The notes below the pieces were generated by a model. The model was given only the letters and a program-made list of their open reading frames with translations. It made no database searches and was not told the origin of the DNA. From positions 22,378 to 86,377 of the forward strand of contig NZ_JAGOGJ010000011.1 in assembly GCF_017996735.1 (NCBI RefSeq): a DNA stretch of 64,000 bases, read 5' to 3'. This DNA comes from Niveispirillum sp. (GTDB taxonomy: Bacteria > Pseudomonadota > Alphaproteobacteria > Azospirillales > Azospirillaceae). A program made the position numbers and the translations under genes. Positions 19,150-31,923 of the stretch are shown piece by piece; position 1 is the stretch's first letter, and the number at the start of each line of letters is the position of its first letter.

Positions 19150-19872
19150 TTATGCCTCTTCGGTTATGATGGTGAATTTGCCCTGTCCGGCCATCACTTC
19201 GGCGAAACCGCCGTCCTTCTGGATGGAGAAGACAAGGATGGGAATCTTGTTCTCGCGGGCAAGTGAAATCGCCGACGCGTCCATGACCTGCAGATCGCGC
19301 GACAGCACGTCCAGATAGGTCAGGCGGTCATAACGGATGGCATCCTTCACCTTCTTGGGATCGGCGCTGTAGACGCCATCCACCTTCGTGGCCTTCAACA
19401 TCGCATCGCAGCCCATTTCAGAGGCGCGGAGTGCGGCGGCCGTGTCAGTGGTGAAGAAGGGGTTGCCCGTGCCGGCGGCGAAGATCACCACCCGGCCCTT
19501 TTCCATGTGGCGCTCGGCGCGGCGGCGGATATAGGGCTCGCACACGCTGTCCATGGGAATGGCGGATTGCACGCGGGTCGGCACACCGGCCTTTTCCAGG
19601 GCGTTCTGCACGGCCAGCGCGTTCATGACGGTGGCCAGCATGCCCATATAGTCGGCCGTGGCGCGTTCCATACCGGAAGCGGCACCCGAAATGCCACGGA
19701 AAATGTTGCCCCCGCCGATCACGGCGCAGACCTCGATCCCCATATCGATCACGGACTTGATCTCCGTCGCCATGCGGCTGACGACGTTGGGATCGATCCC
19801 GTATTCCCTTTCCCCCATAAGGGCTTCGCCTGAAAGCTTCAGAAGAACGCGCTTGTAACGGGCCTCGGGCAC
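19150..19872 (-). CDS. pyrH: UMP kinase
   Basis: 240 aa from a GTG at 19872 with an AAAGGAC ribosome-binding site 7 bases upstream. A longer frame to 19917 would add a non-conserved extension. Hexameric amino-acid-kinase-fold enzyme that phosphorylates UMP. Motifs: [11 protein letters not shown] near the start, [27 protein letters not shown] and [12 protein letters not shown]. The frr start follows immediately, giving the common pyrH-frr pair. Confidence 0.97.
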   Translation of the reverse strand: MPEARYKRVLLKLSGEALMGEREYGIDPNVVSRMATEIKSVIDMGIEVCAVIGGGNIFRGISGAASGMERATADYMGMLATVMNALAVQNALEKAGVPTRVQSAIPMDSVCEPYIRRRAERHMEKGRVVIFAAGTGNPFFTTDTAAALRASEMGCDAMLKATKVDGVYSADPKKVKDAIRYDRLTYLDVLSRDLQVMDASAISLARENKIPILVFSIQKDGGFAEVMAGQGKFTIITEEA

Positions 19873-19918
19873 GGGCTTGTCCTTTCGGGTTGGGAATCCG
19901 GTCTTCACACACATCATA

Positions 19919-19942
19919 TCGGGGCCGGCGAACCGGCCCCGA
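19919..19942 (-). terminator. Strong hairpin with UUCG loop between tsf and pyrH
   Basis: A 10-bp GC-rich stem (19919-19928 with 19933-19942) closes a 4-base loop that reads UUCG on the leftward transcript, an unusually stable tetraloop. A second hairpin, GGTCCGG/CCGGACC at 19970-19985, lies right after the tsf stop. There is no long T-run. The pair probably attenuates or processes the mRNA so that rpsB-tsf is made in excess over pyrH-frr. Confidence 0.5.
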
Positions 19943-19988
19943 CAGAATAACGCTCCAGAGCCGGCACAGGGTCCGGCCCCGGACCGCC

Positions 19989-20912
19989 TCAGCCGGCCAT
20001 CTTGGCCACTTCGGCGGCGAAGTCGGACTGTTCCTTCTCGATGCCTTCGCCCAACTGGAAGCGGACGAAGCCGGTCAGGGCAACCGGGGCGCCAACGGCC
20101 TTGGCGGCGTTTTCCACGACCTTGCGGATCTTGGTTTCGCCGTCGATGACGTAGAGCTGCTCCAGCAGGACCACTTCTTCATAATACTTGCGGACGCGGC
20201 CTTCGACCATCTTCTCGATGATGTTCTCGGGCTTGCCGGAAGCACGGGCCTGTTCGACCAGAACGGCGCGCTCACGCTCCAGATTGGCGGTCGACACGTC
20301 GGCGATGTCCAGCGCTTCCGGACGGGCGGCGGCGACATGCATGGCGATCTGCTTGCCCAGGTCGGCCAGAGCGGCCTTGTCACCGGTCGACTCCAGAGCG
20401 ACCAGCACGCCGATCTTGCCCAGGCCCGGGACCAGGGCGGAGTGGACATAGGACGACACCACGCCATCGGTGACCGACAGCTTGGCGACGCGGCGCAGGT
20501 TCATGTTCTCGCCGATGGTGGCGACCAGGTTCGGCAGCTCGTCAGCGACGGTACGGCCGGTGCCCGGATAGGTGGCGGCCTTCAGGCTGTCCAGCGTGCC
20601 GTCGGTGTCCAGCGCCAGCTTGGTGACGGTGGCAACGGCGGTCTGGAAGGCATCGTTACGGGCAACGAAGTCGGTCTCGGCGTTCAGCTCGACAGCGGCG
20701 CCGGACAGGCCATTGGCGGCAACGCCAACCAGACCTTCGGCGGCAACGCGGCCGGCCTTCTTGGCGGCGGCGGCAAGGCCCTTCTTGCGCAGCCAGTCGA
20801 TGGCGGCTTCCACGTCGCCATTCGCCTCGGTCAGCGCCTTCTTGCAGTCCATCATGCCGGCGCCGGACTTCTCGCGCAGGTCCTTCACCAGGGCAGCGGT
20901 GATCTCGGCCAT
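19989..20912 (-). CDS. tsf: Translation elongation factor Ts
   Basis: 307 aa from the ATG at 20912 (GAGAGGCG upstream); an in-frame extension to 20951 is not conserved. Guanine nucleotide exchange factor for EF-Tu. It has the N-terminal UBA-like motif [19 protein letters not shown], then the conserved ETDFVARND, and the two-lobed core to the C-terminus. Expected to be highly expressed with rpsB, and its codon choice is strongly biased. Confidence 0.97.
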   Translation of the reverse strand: MAEITAALVKDLREKSGAGMMDCKKALTEANGDVEAAIDWLRKKGLAAAAKKAGRVAAEGLVGVAANGLSGAAVELNAETDFVARNDAFQTAVATVTKLALDTDGTLDSLKAATYPGTGRTVADELPNLVATIGENMNLRRVAKLSVTDGVVSSYVHSALVPGLGKIGVLVALESTGDKAALADLGKQIAMHVAAARPEALDIADVSTANLERERAVLVEQARASGKPENIIEKMVEGRVRKYYEEVVLLEQLYVIDGETKIRKVVENAAKAVGAPVALTGFVRFQLGEGIEKEQSDFAAEVAKMAG

Positions 20913-20997
20913 TTTCGCCTCTCTAATCGTCGGAGTGTGACGGGATATCATTTAGCATAGGGACTATGGCGTTTTCGCGCCTAGCCCGGACAGCACA

Positions 20998-21035
20998 ACG
21001 GCCGGACAGCACCCTACTGGATGCGGCCCGGCCGT
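20998..21035. terminator. Inverted repeat in the rpsB-tsf gap
   Basis: ACGGCCGG (20998-21005) and CCGGCCGT (21028-21035) are complementary and lie in the 135-base space between rpsB and tsf. Intercistronic hairpins are common here and may reduce read-through from rpsB to tsf. The long 22-base loop makes it uncertain. Confidence 0.35.
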
Positions 21036-21047
21036 CGCACCTCAAAC

Positions 21048-21821
21048 TCAGGCTTCGACAGCCTCTTCGGCGGGCAGAGCCTCGACCGGGGCCACTTCCT
21101 GGGCGCCGACATCGATGCCGGCAGCCGACATCTCAGCCTGCAGACCGTCCAGAACGGCGCCGCTCAGCAGCTCGCAATAGGTCTCGATGGCGCGCAGGGC
21201 GTCGTCGTTACCCGGAACCGGGAAGGTGATGCCGTCCGGATCGCTGTTGCTGTCCAGGATGGCGACAACCGGGATACCCAGCTTGTTGGCTTCCTGAATG
21301 GCCAGGCTTTCCTTGTTGGTGTCGATGATCACCAGCAGGTCGGGCAGGCCGCCCATGTCACGGATACCGCCCAGCGCGCGCTCCAGCTTATCGCGGTCGC
21401 GCGTCATGTTCAGCAGTTCCTTCTTGGTGCGGCCGGAGCCTTCACCATGGGCAAGCGCCTCGTCCATTTCCTTCAGACGACGGATCGACTGGGAAATGGT
21501 CTTCCAGTTGGTCAGCATGCCGCCGAGCCAGCGATGGTTCACATAGTACTGGCCGCAGCGCTTGGCGGACGCCGCAACCTGCTCCTGGGCGGCGCGCTTG
21601 GTGCCGACGAACAGGACGCGGCCGCCACCGGCGACGACGTCACGCACGGCCTGCATGGAGCGGTGCAGCAGCGGAACGGTCTGTTCCAGATCGATGATGT
21701 GCACGCCATTGCGGGCGCCAAAGATGTACGTGGACATCTTCGGGTTCCAGCGACGGGTGTGGTGACCGAAATGCACGCCAGCTTCCAGGAGCTGACGCAT
21801 GGTAAAGGTCGGCATAGCCAT
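21048..21821 (-). CDS. rpsB: 30S ribosomal protein S2
   Basis: 257 aa from the ATG at 21821, with AAGGAAG 7 bases upstream. Motifs: [36 protein letters not shown], then [22 protein letters not shown] and [20 protein letters not shown]. The acidic Ala/Glu-rich tail (last 25 residues) is usual in alphaproteobacteria. It heads the leftward superoperon. Confidence 0.97.
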   Translation of the reverse strand: MAMPTFTMRQLLEAGVHFGHHTRRWNPKMSTYIFGARNGVHIIDLEQTVPLLHRSMQAVRDVVAGGGRVLFVGTKRAAQEQVAASAKRCGQYYVNHRWLGGMLTNWKTISQSIRRLKEMDEALAHGEGSGRTKKELLNMTRDRDKLERALGGIRDMGGLPDLLVIIDTNKESLAIQEANKLGIPVVAILDSNSDPDGITFPVPGNDDALRAIETYCELLSGAVLDGLQAEMSAAGIDVGAQEVAPVEALPAEEAVEA

Positions 21822-21978
21822 AGGAAAACTTCCTTTTCCGGTTTGTCCTCCGTGGGCGACGTCCGAGGGGCAGCATGCCCGGCGAACACCGGATCGATGC
21901 GAAGGCCGACCGGGCAACCAGCGCCCGGATAAAAGCCGACACACCGCAAGCCCACGTGTGGGATTAACGACGGGGCGT

Positions 21979-22007
21979 GGAATAGCGCAGGCGGGCCCGC
22001 ATTGCAA
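21979..22007 (-). promoter_or_regulatory. Candidate promoter of the rpsB operon
   Basis: On the leftward strand TTGCAA (22007-22002) and TATTCC (21984-21979) are separated by 17 bases. This would give a transcript start near 21972 and a leader of about 150 bases. The leader contains the perfect dyad CCCACGTGTGGG (21951-21962). Found by eye only. Confidence 0.35.
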
Positions 22008-22073
22008 CCCCGCCCGGCAGCCATTTACGCCCGCCCGTCCCGCCATCTCCGCATGGCCGGGCATCAAGCGGCC

Positions 22074-23054
22074 TTATCCGGCGGTTTTCAGGGCCTTCAG
22101 GGCTGCCTGGGCTTCCTTGTGCTTGGGCTCCAGCACCAGGGCGCGCTTATAGGCCTTTTCCGCCGTCACCCGGTCCCCCATGGCCTGATAGACCATGCCC
22201 AGCCGCCAATGTGCCGCAGCCCGGTAATTGACGCCCCCGATCCAGGCCGACCCCGACAGGAAGCGCAACAGCGCCTCGCGCCCGCTATCCAGGTTGCGGC
22301 CGGTGACGGCCACGGCCCGCCCCCGCTGATACAGGGTGAAGGGGTCGGCCGGATCGACAGACATCGCCTTGTCCAGCGCCAGGAAGGCACCGTCCACGTC
22401 ACCCAGCCGCCCCAGCAGCACCCCCGCACCCGCCAGATCGGAGGCATCGGTCAGCCTCGACATCGCCTCGGTCAGCTTTTTCTGACCCTCTGCCAGATCA
22501 TCGTTGCTCAATGCCTGATTCGCCCGCAGCAGCAGATACTGCCCTTCGTCCAGCGCCTGCATCGCCGCGATGGCCTCATCCGCCTTCGCCGTGTCGCCGC
22601 CGGCGATGGAAGGGGCGACAAGGTGATATTGCGCGATGCAGGTGACGGCCGGGACGCTGCGCGGATCGCGCTTCCTCTCCGCCTCGCACAGGGACAGAAG
22701 TTCAGTGGCGGCGGATTTCTTGGAGAACAGGGAGGCATCGTCGATGCGCCGGGTGGCCAGCACCATCCGGGCCTCCAGCACCTTACGGTCGTCCGGCATT
22801 TCCGCGCCCAGCCTTGCACCCAGCGGCAGCCCGACCTCGAAATCGCCGAAACGCTCATAAACCAGCAGCAGATCGCGCGCCGCCGCCCAGTCGGCCGGGT
22901 CGGCCGCCAGCCTCTCCTTCAGCGGTCCGGCAGCACTCTCTTCCCGGTCATCCGGCTCGACCAGGGCGGCATAATCGGACGGGGTCACCTGGGCCATGGC
23001 AGACCCGGCAAGGGCCAGCAGCGACAGCGCGGCGGCGGACAGCATAAGACGCAT
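22074..23054 (-). CDS. Exported TPR protein
   Basis: 326 aa with a signal peptide (LMLSAAALSLLALAGSAMAQ). The helical repeats resemble the C-terminal TPR domain of CcmH/CycH-type proteins: PLKERLAADPADWAAARDL near the N-terminus, then FLALDKAMSVDPADPFTLYQ and AYKRALVLEPKHKEAQAAL. The membrane-anchored CcmH motif is absent, and no other cytochrome c assembly gene is nearby. A periplasmic scaffold is the safest call. Confidence 0.78.
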   Translation of the reverse strand: MRLMLSAAALSLLALAGSAMAQVTPSDYAALVEPDDREESAAGPLKERLAADPADWAAARDLLLVYERFGDFEVGLPLGARLGAEMPDDRKVLEARMVLATRRIDDASLFSKKSAATELLSLCEAERKRDPRSVPAVTCIAQYHLVAPSIAGGDTAKADEAIAAMQALDEGQYLLLRANQALSNDDLAEGQKKLTEAMSRLTDASDLAGAGVLLGRLGDVDGAFLALDKAMSVDPADPFTLYQRGRAVAVTGRNLDSGREALLRFLSGSAWIGGVNYRAAAHWRLGMVYQAMGDRVTAEKAYKRALVLEPKHKEAQAALKALKTAG

Positions 23055-23247
23055 GGGCTCGACCGAAAAGATTAAGGAGAATTAACCCTTTGACGGCTCG
23101 CTGTGGCGGATTCATGGCGTTATGGTTCCAATTACGCGAACTTGGGCAGTGCAGGTCCGCCATGCCTTGGCAAGCGGCCCGGGCGTGGCTATGGTCCGCC
23201 CCGCGTGCCGACCGTGCCCGCACCCAGAATGGCTTTGCCCCGTGATT

Positions 23248-23817
23248 ATGACCGCCCCTGTCCGCCCGACCGACGCCGCCCCCGACCTGCTGACAGGCTT
23301 CCTGCGCCTGCAATCCCCTGGTCGCGAGCCGTCACCGCCGCTTTGGCTGGAGGGCGACGGATTGCCGGACGTACCGCGCCGGCTGCTGGTCCATGACCAT
23401 GGCATGACCGCCACGCTGGAGGCGTTCTGGGGCGAGCAGATGCGCCTGTCGGTTCTGCATACCGAAGAAGTGGGGACCCTGCTGCGCCGGCATGTGCTGT
23501 TGACGGGTGTCGACAGCGGGATGCCGGCTGAACTTGGCCTGATCGAAATCCGTTTGGACGCGTTACCGCCCGGCGCCCTGTTCGCGGTGCGTCAGCGGCG
23601 GATTCCCTTCGGGGCCATCCTGTCCGCCTGCGGCGTCTCGTTCAAAAGCCGCCCGGCGGGTTTTCTGCGTCTGGTCGCCAGCGAGGAATTGTCCCGCCTG
23701 TTGCGCGTGACGCCCGGGGCCGCCATCTATGGCCGGGCAACGACCCTGTATGCCCAGGCCGACGGCAAGGTCCTGGCCAATGCCGTCGAACTGCTGAGCG
23801 GGCACCAGCCGGGGTAA
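23248..23817 (+). CDS. Chorismate lyase-like (UbiC/UTRA-fold) protein
   Basis: About 189 aa from the ATG at 23248; the frame is open back to 23122 but that part reads like non-coding sequence. The order of motifs fits the chorismate lyase fold: DHGMTATLEAFWGEQMRLSV, then RRHVLLTG, GLIEIRLDALPP, RIPFGAIL, and a final strand pair GRATTLYAQADGKVLANAVE. UbiC-type enzymes make 4-hydroxybenzoate for ubiquinone. The catalytic Glu and Arg positions cannot be assigned with certainty by eye, so it could also be a non-enzymatic relative. Confidence 0.5.
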   Translation: MTAPVRPTDAAPDLLTGFLRLQSPGREPSPPLWLEGDGLPDVPRRLLVHDHGMTATLEAFWGEQMRLSVLHTEEVGTLLRRHVLLTGVDSGMPAELGLIEIRLDALPPGALFAVRQRRIPFGAILSACGVSFKSRPAGFLRLVASEELSRLLRVTPGAAIYGRATTLYAQADGKVLANAVELLSGHQPG

Positions 23818-23823
23818 GCCGGC

Positions 23824-24447
23824 TTACCGCCGAAGCACCACGGCAGCCGACGCGATCCCAAAACCCAGGGCCACAAAGGCGATCAGGAAGGATAGCCACA
23901 AGGCTGTCTTTACCTCCCCCACCGACGCCGTCACGAAGATCCGGTACTGGTCGATGATCGGATCATTGGTGCGGGCCGCCGGGATCTCCGCCGCCAGCAC
24001 CCGGTCCTGCTGCACCCGCCAGGTCGCATCTATGCCTTCACGGGCCTGGACGGATGCCACGACGGCCGCGACTCCGTCGGCCAGGGCCGCATGCGTCTCG
24101 CGGATGCGGCGGGCCTTTTCCGGGTCGACCGGGTCCAAGGCCGCGCCCAGCCCGTCGACCGCCGTGCGAAACTCCGGCAGGCGGGCCGCCAGCCGCTGAT
24201 CCGTCTTCTCCCGCGTCGGTTCGTCGAAGATCAGCAGCAGCACATCACGCTGCAGGGCGCGGCTGGTGGAGCGCAGTTCCGTGGCGGCCGACAGCACTGT
24301 CTGGGCATGGTCCAGCCCCCGGAAGGCCGGCCGGATCAGCAGCAAGCCCACGGCGACAAGCGCCACCAGCACCGGCACAAGTCCCGCCGCCACCGCCGGC
24401 AAAATCCGCCCGCGCGGCTGTTCCAGATCCCAGTAGGGTTTGCTCAT
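23824..24447 (-). CDS. Membrane protein with chemoreceptor-like periplasmic helical domain and no output domain
   Basis: 207 aa from the ATG at 24447. One membrane helix near residues 15-38 (ILPAVAAGLVPVLVALVAVG) and a second at the very C-terminus (LSFLIAFVALGFGIASAAVV), followed by only a few residues. Between them about 140 residues of helix (LRSTSRALQRDVLLLIF, ARRIRETHAALADGVAAVV) resemble the four-helix-bundle sensor of chemoreceptors and sensor kinases. No HAMP, kinase or MA domain follows. It may be a sensory adaptor or a relic; no frameshift remnant is visible downstream. Confidence 0.6.
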   Translation of the reverse strand: MSKPYWDLEQPRGRILPAVAAGLVPVLVALVAVGLLLIRPAFRGLDHAQTVLSAATELRSTSRALQRDVLLLIFDEPTREKTDQRLAARLPEFRTAVDGLGAALDPVDPEKARRIRETHAALADGVAAVVASVQAREGIDATWRVQQDRVLAAEIPAARTNDPIIDQYRIFVTASVGEVKTALWLSFLIAFVALGFGIASAAVVLRR

Positions 24448-24511
24448 GAACCGGTACTCCCGAAAAAGAGCCCCGCTTCTACCCGATCCGGCCCCCATCC
24501 GCAGCCGTTAA

Positions 24512-28003
<3,492 letters not shown>

Positions 28004-28138
28004 GGGCGCTGTGCCTGTGGCGACGGATATGGACGCGCAGACCTTAGCGCGGATGGCCAGGCGAATGCGACTCTGACATCCGTAATGCCGATGGCGGCAA
28101 TCGGCCGGTAGCCGAAAGGATCGGAAACGAAACCCTTA

Positions 28139-28187
28139 TTGACCGAGATCAACGGCATGACAGGAGCCAGCCTTTAAAGTTTCGGGA
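28139..28187 (+). promoter_or_regulatory. FNR/FixK-type box and class II promoter for the P-type ATPase
   Basis: TTGACCGAGATCAA at 28139-28152 matches the FNR/FixK consensus TTGAT-N4-ATCAA at 9 of 10 positions. A box centred at 28145.5 predicts a class II start near 28187. The matching -10 position (28175-28180) reads TAAAGT, 4 of 6 to consensus. This would switch on the ATPase and stress-protein genes under low oxygen. Confidence 0.6.
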
Positions 28188-28236
28188 CGAAACGCGATGG
28201 CAACGCGTTCATCTATAAAGAACACAAGGCAGGCAG

Positions 28237-30972
28237 ATGGAACCGATGATGCAGGAGCCCCCGCCGGGTGCGGGTGGCGATGGACCGGTCTGGCATGCAT
28301 TGCCCGCCGCCGACACGGTGGCGGCGCTGGGAAGCGGCCCCGCGGGATTGACCCCGGACAAGGTGGCCGAACGGCTGGCGGCCTTCGGCCCCAACCAGTT
28401 GCCGGCGACGGCGGCAAAGAACCCGCTGCTGCGCTTCCTGGCCCAGTTCAACAATGCGCTGATCTATTTCCTGTTGGCCGCCGCCGTCGCGGCCTGGACG
28501 CTGGACCACCATATTGACAGTCTGGTCATCGTGGCCGTCGTCACCATCAACGCCATTGTCGGCTTCGTACAGGAAGGCAAGGCGGAAAAGGCACTGAACG
28601 CCATCCGATCCATGCTGTCCCCGCACGCCCATGTCATCCGCGAGGGCACGCGGCAGGCCGTGCCCGTGGCCGATCTGGTGCCGGGTGATCTGGTGCTGCT
28701 GGAGGCGGGTGACCGTGTGCCGGCCGACCTGCGCCTGATCCGGGCCCGCGCCCTGCTGGTGGAGGAAGCAGCATTGACCGGGGAATCGGTCCCGTCGGAG
28801 AAATCCGAAGACCCGGTTGCCGCCGAGTCCCCGTTGGCCGACCGTTCCTGCATGGCCTATTCCGGCACGCTGGTGGCGGCGGGTCAGGGCGCGGGCATGG
28901 TGGTGACCACCGGGTCCGCAACCGAGATCGGCCATATCAGCCGCATGATCAGCGAGGTGCAGGAGATCACCACGCCGCTGCTGGCCCAGATCAACCGGTT
29001 CGGCCGTCGCTTCACCTGGATATCCATCGCGGCGTCCCTGTTGCTGTTCGCCTTTGCCGTGCTGGTGCGGGAGTTTGCGTGGGACGAGGCGCTGATCGCC
29101 GTCGTGGCCTTGGCCGTGGGCGTCATCCCGGAAGGGCTGCCGGCCGTCATCACCATCACATTGGCCATCGGGGTCCAGCGCATGGCGGCCCGCAACGCCA
29201 TCGTCCGCCGCCTGCCGGCCGTGGAGACGCTGGGGTCCACCTCCATCATCTGTTCCGACAAGACGGGCACCCTGACCCGTAACGAGATGACGGCAACCCG
29301 TCTGGTCACCGCCGGGCATGATATCCGGGTCAGCGGCGCCGGCTATGCCCCCCAAGGCAGCTTCAGTGTCAGCGGTCAGGACGAGGATGTGCTGTCGCTG
29401 TCCACCGCCGGCCCGCTGCTGCGCACCGCCCTGCTGTGCAACGACGCCCGGTTGCACCAGGGGGAGGATGGGGCCTGGCGCGTGGATGGCGACCCGATGG
29501 AGGGGGCGCTGGTCTCACTCGCCATGAAGGCCGGGCTGGACCCGGCGCATGTGCGGGGCGAATGGCCACGACAGGATGAAATCCCCTTCGACGCACAGCA
29601 CCGGTTCATGGCGACGCTTCACCGTGGCCTGGACGGGTCCCACATCTTCGTGAAGGGCGCGCCGGAGAAGCTTCTGTCCATGGCCGCCCACCAGGCCGGG
29701 GCCAATGGTCCGGAACCGCTGGACACCGTCTTCTGGCAGGCCGGCATCGACGCGGCGGCCGGTCAGGGGGAACGCGTCCTGGGCTTCGCCGTGAAGCCGG
29801 TGACGGGCACGCCGGACCGGCTGTCCTTCGCCGACCTGACGGACGGGCTGGTCTTTGTCGGCATCATCGGCTTCATCGACCCGCCGAGGCCGGAGGCCAT
29901 CGCCGCCATCGCCGAATGCCGCACGGCGGGTATCAAGGTGAAGATGATCACCGGCGACCATGGCACCACCGCCGCCGCCATCGCCACACAGTTGGGCATT
30001 GCGGAAAAGCCGGAGGTGGTGACCGGCGCCGATCTGGACCCGCTGAGCGATGCGGACCTGCGCAGCGTGGCGGCGCGGGCCAGCGTCTTTGCGCGCACCA
30101 GCCCGGAACACAAGCTGCGCATCGTGCGGGCGCTGCAGGCCGAGGGCGGGATCGTCGCCATGACGGGCGACGGGGTGAATGACGCGCCATCCCTGAAACA
30201 GGCCAATGTTGGCATCGCCATGGGGGGCAAGGGTACCGAAGCCGCCAAGGAAGCGGCAGAGATCGTCCTGCTGGACGATAATTTCGCCTCCATCGTCGCG
30301 GCGGTGCATGAGGGACGGACCGTCTATGACAATATCCGCAAGGTCATCGCCTGGACGCTCCCCACCAACGGGGGTGAGGTATTGACGGTGATCGCCGCCA
30401 TCCTGGCCGGCTTTGCCATGCCCATGACGCCGGCACAGATCCTGTGGATCAACCTGATCCTGACCGTGACGCTGGGTCTGGTCCTGGCGTTCGAGCCGTC
30501 GGAGCCCAATGTCATGCGCCGCCGCCCCCGGGCCGGCGATGCGCCGCTGCTGTCGCCCTTTCTGGTCTGGCGTGTGTTTCTGGTATCGGCCCTGTTCGTG
30601 GCCGGCGCGCTGGCCATTTTCTTCTATGCCCTGGCACGCGGGCAGGACCTGGAAACGGCGCGGACCATGGTGGTCAACACCATCGTCGTGCTGGAAATCT
30701 TCTACCTGTTCAATGTCCGCTATCTGCATATGGGGTCGATCACCCTGCGCGGCATCGTGGGCACGCCGGCCGTGCTGCTGGCCGTAGGCGCCGTCACCGT
30801 GGCGCAATTCGCCTTCACCTATCTCCCCTTCATGCAGCTCCTGTTCGATACGCGGCCCATAGGGCTGCTGGACGGGCTGGTGATCATATCGACGGGCATC
30901 CTGCTGCTGTTGGTGCTGGAGGCGGAGAAGACGTTGCTGCGCCGCGTCGGCCTGTTCAGCGATGAATTGTGA
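28237..30972 (+). CDS. P-type cation-transporting ATPase (P2/CtpF-like)
   Basis: 911 aa. Order of domains: N-terminal cation-ATPase domain (residues 10-85), actuator domain with LTGESVPSEK (about 180), phosphorylation site DKTGTLT (Asp341), nucleotide domain, GDGVNDAPSLKQANVGIAM (about 645-663), and six C-terminal helices. M4 has PEGLPAVITI as in calcium pumps, and M5 keeps the Asn and Glu (TNGGEV). M6 reads WINLILTVTLGLVLAFEP, so the Thr-Asp of SERCA M6 is replaced by Leu-Thr. The transported ion is therefore uncertain. It precedes a universal stress protein and follows an FNR-like box, and CtpF of Mycobacterium tuberculosis has the same kind of neighbour. Confidence 0.9.
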   Translation: MEPMMQEPPPGAGGDGPVWHALPAADTVAALGSGPAGLTPDKVAERLAAFGPNQLPATAAKNPLLRFLAQFNNALIYFLLAAAVAAWTLDHHIDSLVIVAVVTINAIVGFVQEGKAEKALNAIRSMLSPHAHVIREGTRQAVPVADLVPGDLVLLEAGDRVPADLRLIRARALLVEEAALTGESVPSEKSEDPVAAESPLADRSCMAYSGTLVAAGQGAGMVVTTGSATEIGHISRMISEVQEITTPLLAQINRFGRRFTWISIAASLLLFAFAVLVREFAWDEALIAVVALAVGVIPEGLPAVITITLAIGVQRMAARNAIVRRLPAVETLGSTSIICSDKTGTLTRNEMTATRLVTAGHDIRVSGAGYAPQGSFSVSGQDEDVLSLSTAGPLLRTALLCNDARLHQGEDGAWRVDGDPMEGALVSLAMKAGLDPAHVRGEWPRQDEIPFDAQHRFMATLHRGLDGSHIFVKGAPEKLLSMAAHQAGANGPEPLDTVFWQAGIDAAAGQGERVLGFAVKPVTGTPDRLSFADLTDGLVFVGIIGFIDPPRPEAIAAIAECRTAGIKVKMITGDHGTTAAAIATQLGIAEKPEVVTGADLDPLSDADLRSVAARASVFARTSPEHKLRIVRALQAEGGIVAMTGDGVNDAPSLKQANVGIAMGGKGTEAAKEAAEIVLLDDNFASIVAAVHEGRTVYDNIRKVIAWTLPTNGGEVLTVIAAILAGFAMPMTPAQILWINLILTVTLGLVLAFEPSEPNVMRRRPRAGDAPLLSPFLVWRVFLVSALFVAGALAIFFYALARGQDLETARTMVVNTIVVLEIFYLFNVRYLHMGSITLRGIVGTPAVLLAVGAVTVAQFAFTYLPFMQLLFDTRPIGLLDGLVIISTGILLLLVLEAEKTLLRRVGLFSDEL

Positions 30973-31034
30973 GGGAACCAAACCTGTCAGGAGCCTTCGA
31001 CCATGGCTCCCGACATCCCATGAAGGAGGAAAGA

Positions 31035-31907
31035 ATGACGGAGACCACGCGCCACATCCTGCTGGCCACCGACCTGTCGGCCCGCTGCGACCGGGCGCTG
31101 GACCGGGCCGTTTGGCTGGCCCGCGACTGGAACGCCCGGCTGACCATCCTGCATGTGCTGGAACCGGAAAGGGACATGGCGGAGGCGCCGCGATGGCAGC
31201 GGCCCGGCGATCCGCAAACCCTGGCGGCCCAGGCGCTGGAGGCCGACCTGCCGCCCGATGCCGGCCCCGTCACCATCATCGTGGACCGGGGCGACGCGGC
31301 GGAAATCACGGCCGGCATCGCGCGTGACCAGGGCTGCGATCTGATCGTCACGGGTCTGGCCCGCAACGAGGCGCTGGGCCGGTTCCGGCTGGGCGGCACG
31401 GTGGAACGGCTGGCACGCCTGTCGCCTGCCCCGGTCCTGGTTGTGCGCTGCCGCCCCCGGCATGACTACAACCATGTCCTGGTCGCCACCGATCTGGGCG
31501 AGGGATCGGCCCAGGTGCTGCGCACGTCCGCCGCCCTGTTCCCACAGGCCGACCTGACGCTGTTCCACGCCTATCGCACACCGTTTGCGGGGCTGGTCGC
31601 CAATGAACCGCGCCTGCGCGCCGATTACGCCCAGGCCATGACCACCGATCTGGACAGGTTCCTGCGCGACACGCTGCCGCCGCAACAGCAGGCCAGGGTG
31701 CGCCCCCTGCTGGTGGATGGGGAGCCGGCGCAGAGCCTGCGCGATTACGCCCTGGCGGAAGGGGTGGATCTGGCCGTCATCGGCGCACCCCGGCACGGAC
31801 CCGTCCTTACCTTCCTGTTGGGCAGCACGGCGGGATCGATTCTGGAGGCGGCCCCATGCGACATGCTGCTGACGACTGCGACGTCTGTGACAACCGACGG
31901 GGCGTGA
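31035..31907 (+). CDS. Tandem universal stress protein (two UspA domains)
   Basis: 290 aa from the ATG at 31035, which has a near-perfect ribosome-binding site GGAGGAAAG just upstream. Two UspA domains: residues 5-145 (HILLATDLSARCDRALDRAV, ending with GRFRLGGTVERLARLSPAPV) and 150-288 (HVLVATDLGEGSAQVLRTSA, ending GSTAGSILEAAPCDMLLTT). The glycine-rich nucleotide-binding loop is present in both halves with variation. It lies 62 bases after the ATPase and is probably in its operon. USPs of this type bind ATP and help cells survive growth arrest or oxygen limitation. Confidence 0.92.
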   Translation: MTETTRHILLATDLSARCDRALDRAVWLARDWNARLTILHVLEPERDMAEAPRWQRPGDPQTLAAQALEADLPPDAGPVTIIVDRGDAAEITAGIARDQGCDLIVTGLARNEALGRFRLGGTVERLARLSPAPVLVVRCRPRHDYNHVLVATDLGEGSAQVLRTSAALFPQADLTLFHAYRTPFAGLVANEPRLRADYAQAMTTDLDRFLRDTLPPQQQARVRPLLVDGEPAQSLRDYALAEGVDLAVIGAPRHGPVLTFLLGSTAGSILEAAPCDMLLTTATSVTTDGA

Positions 31908-31923
31908 CCCTGCAACCAAAGGG

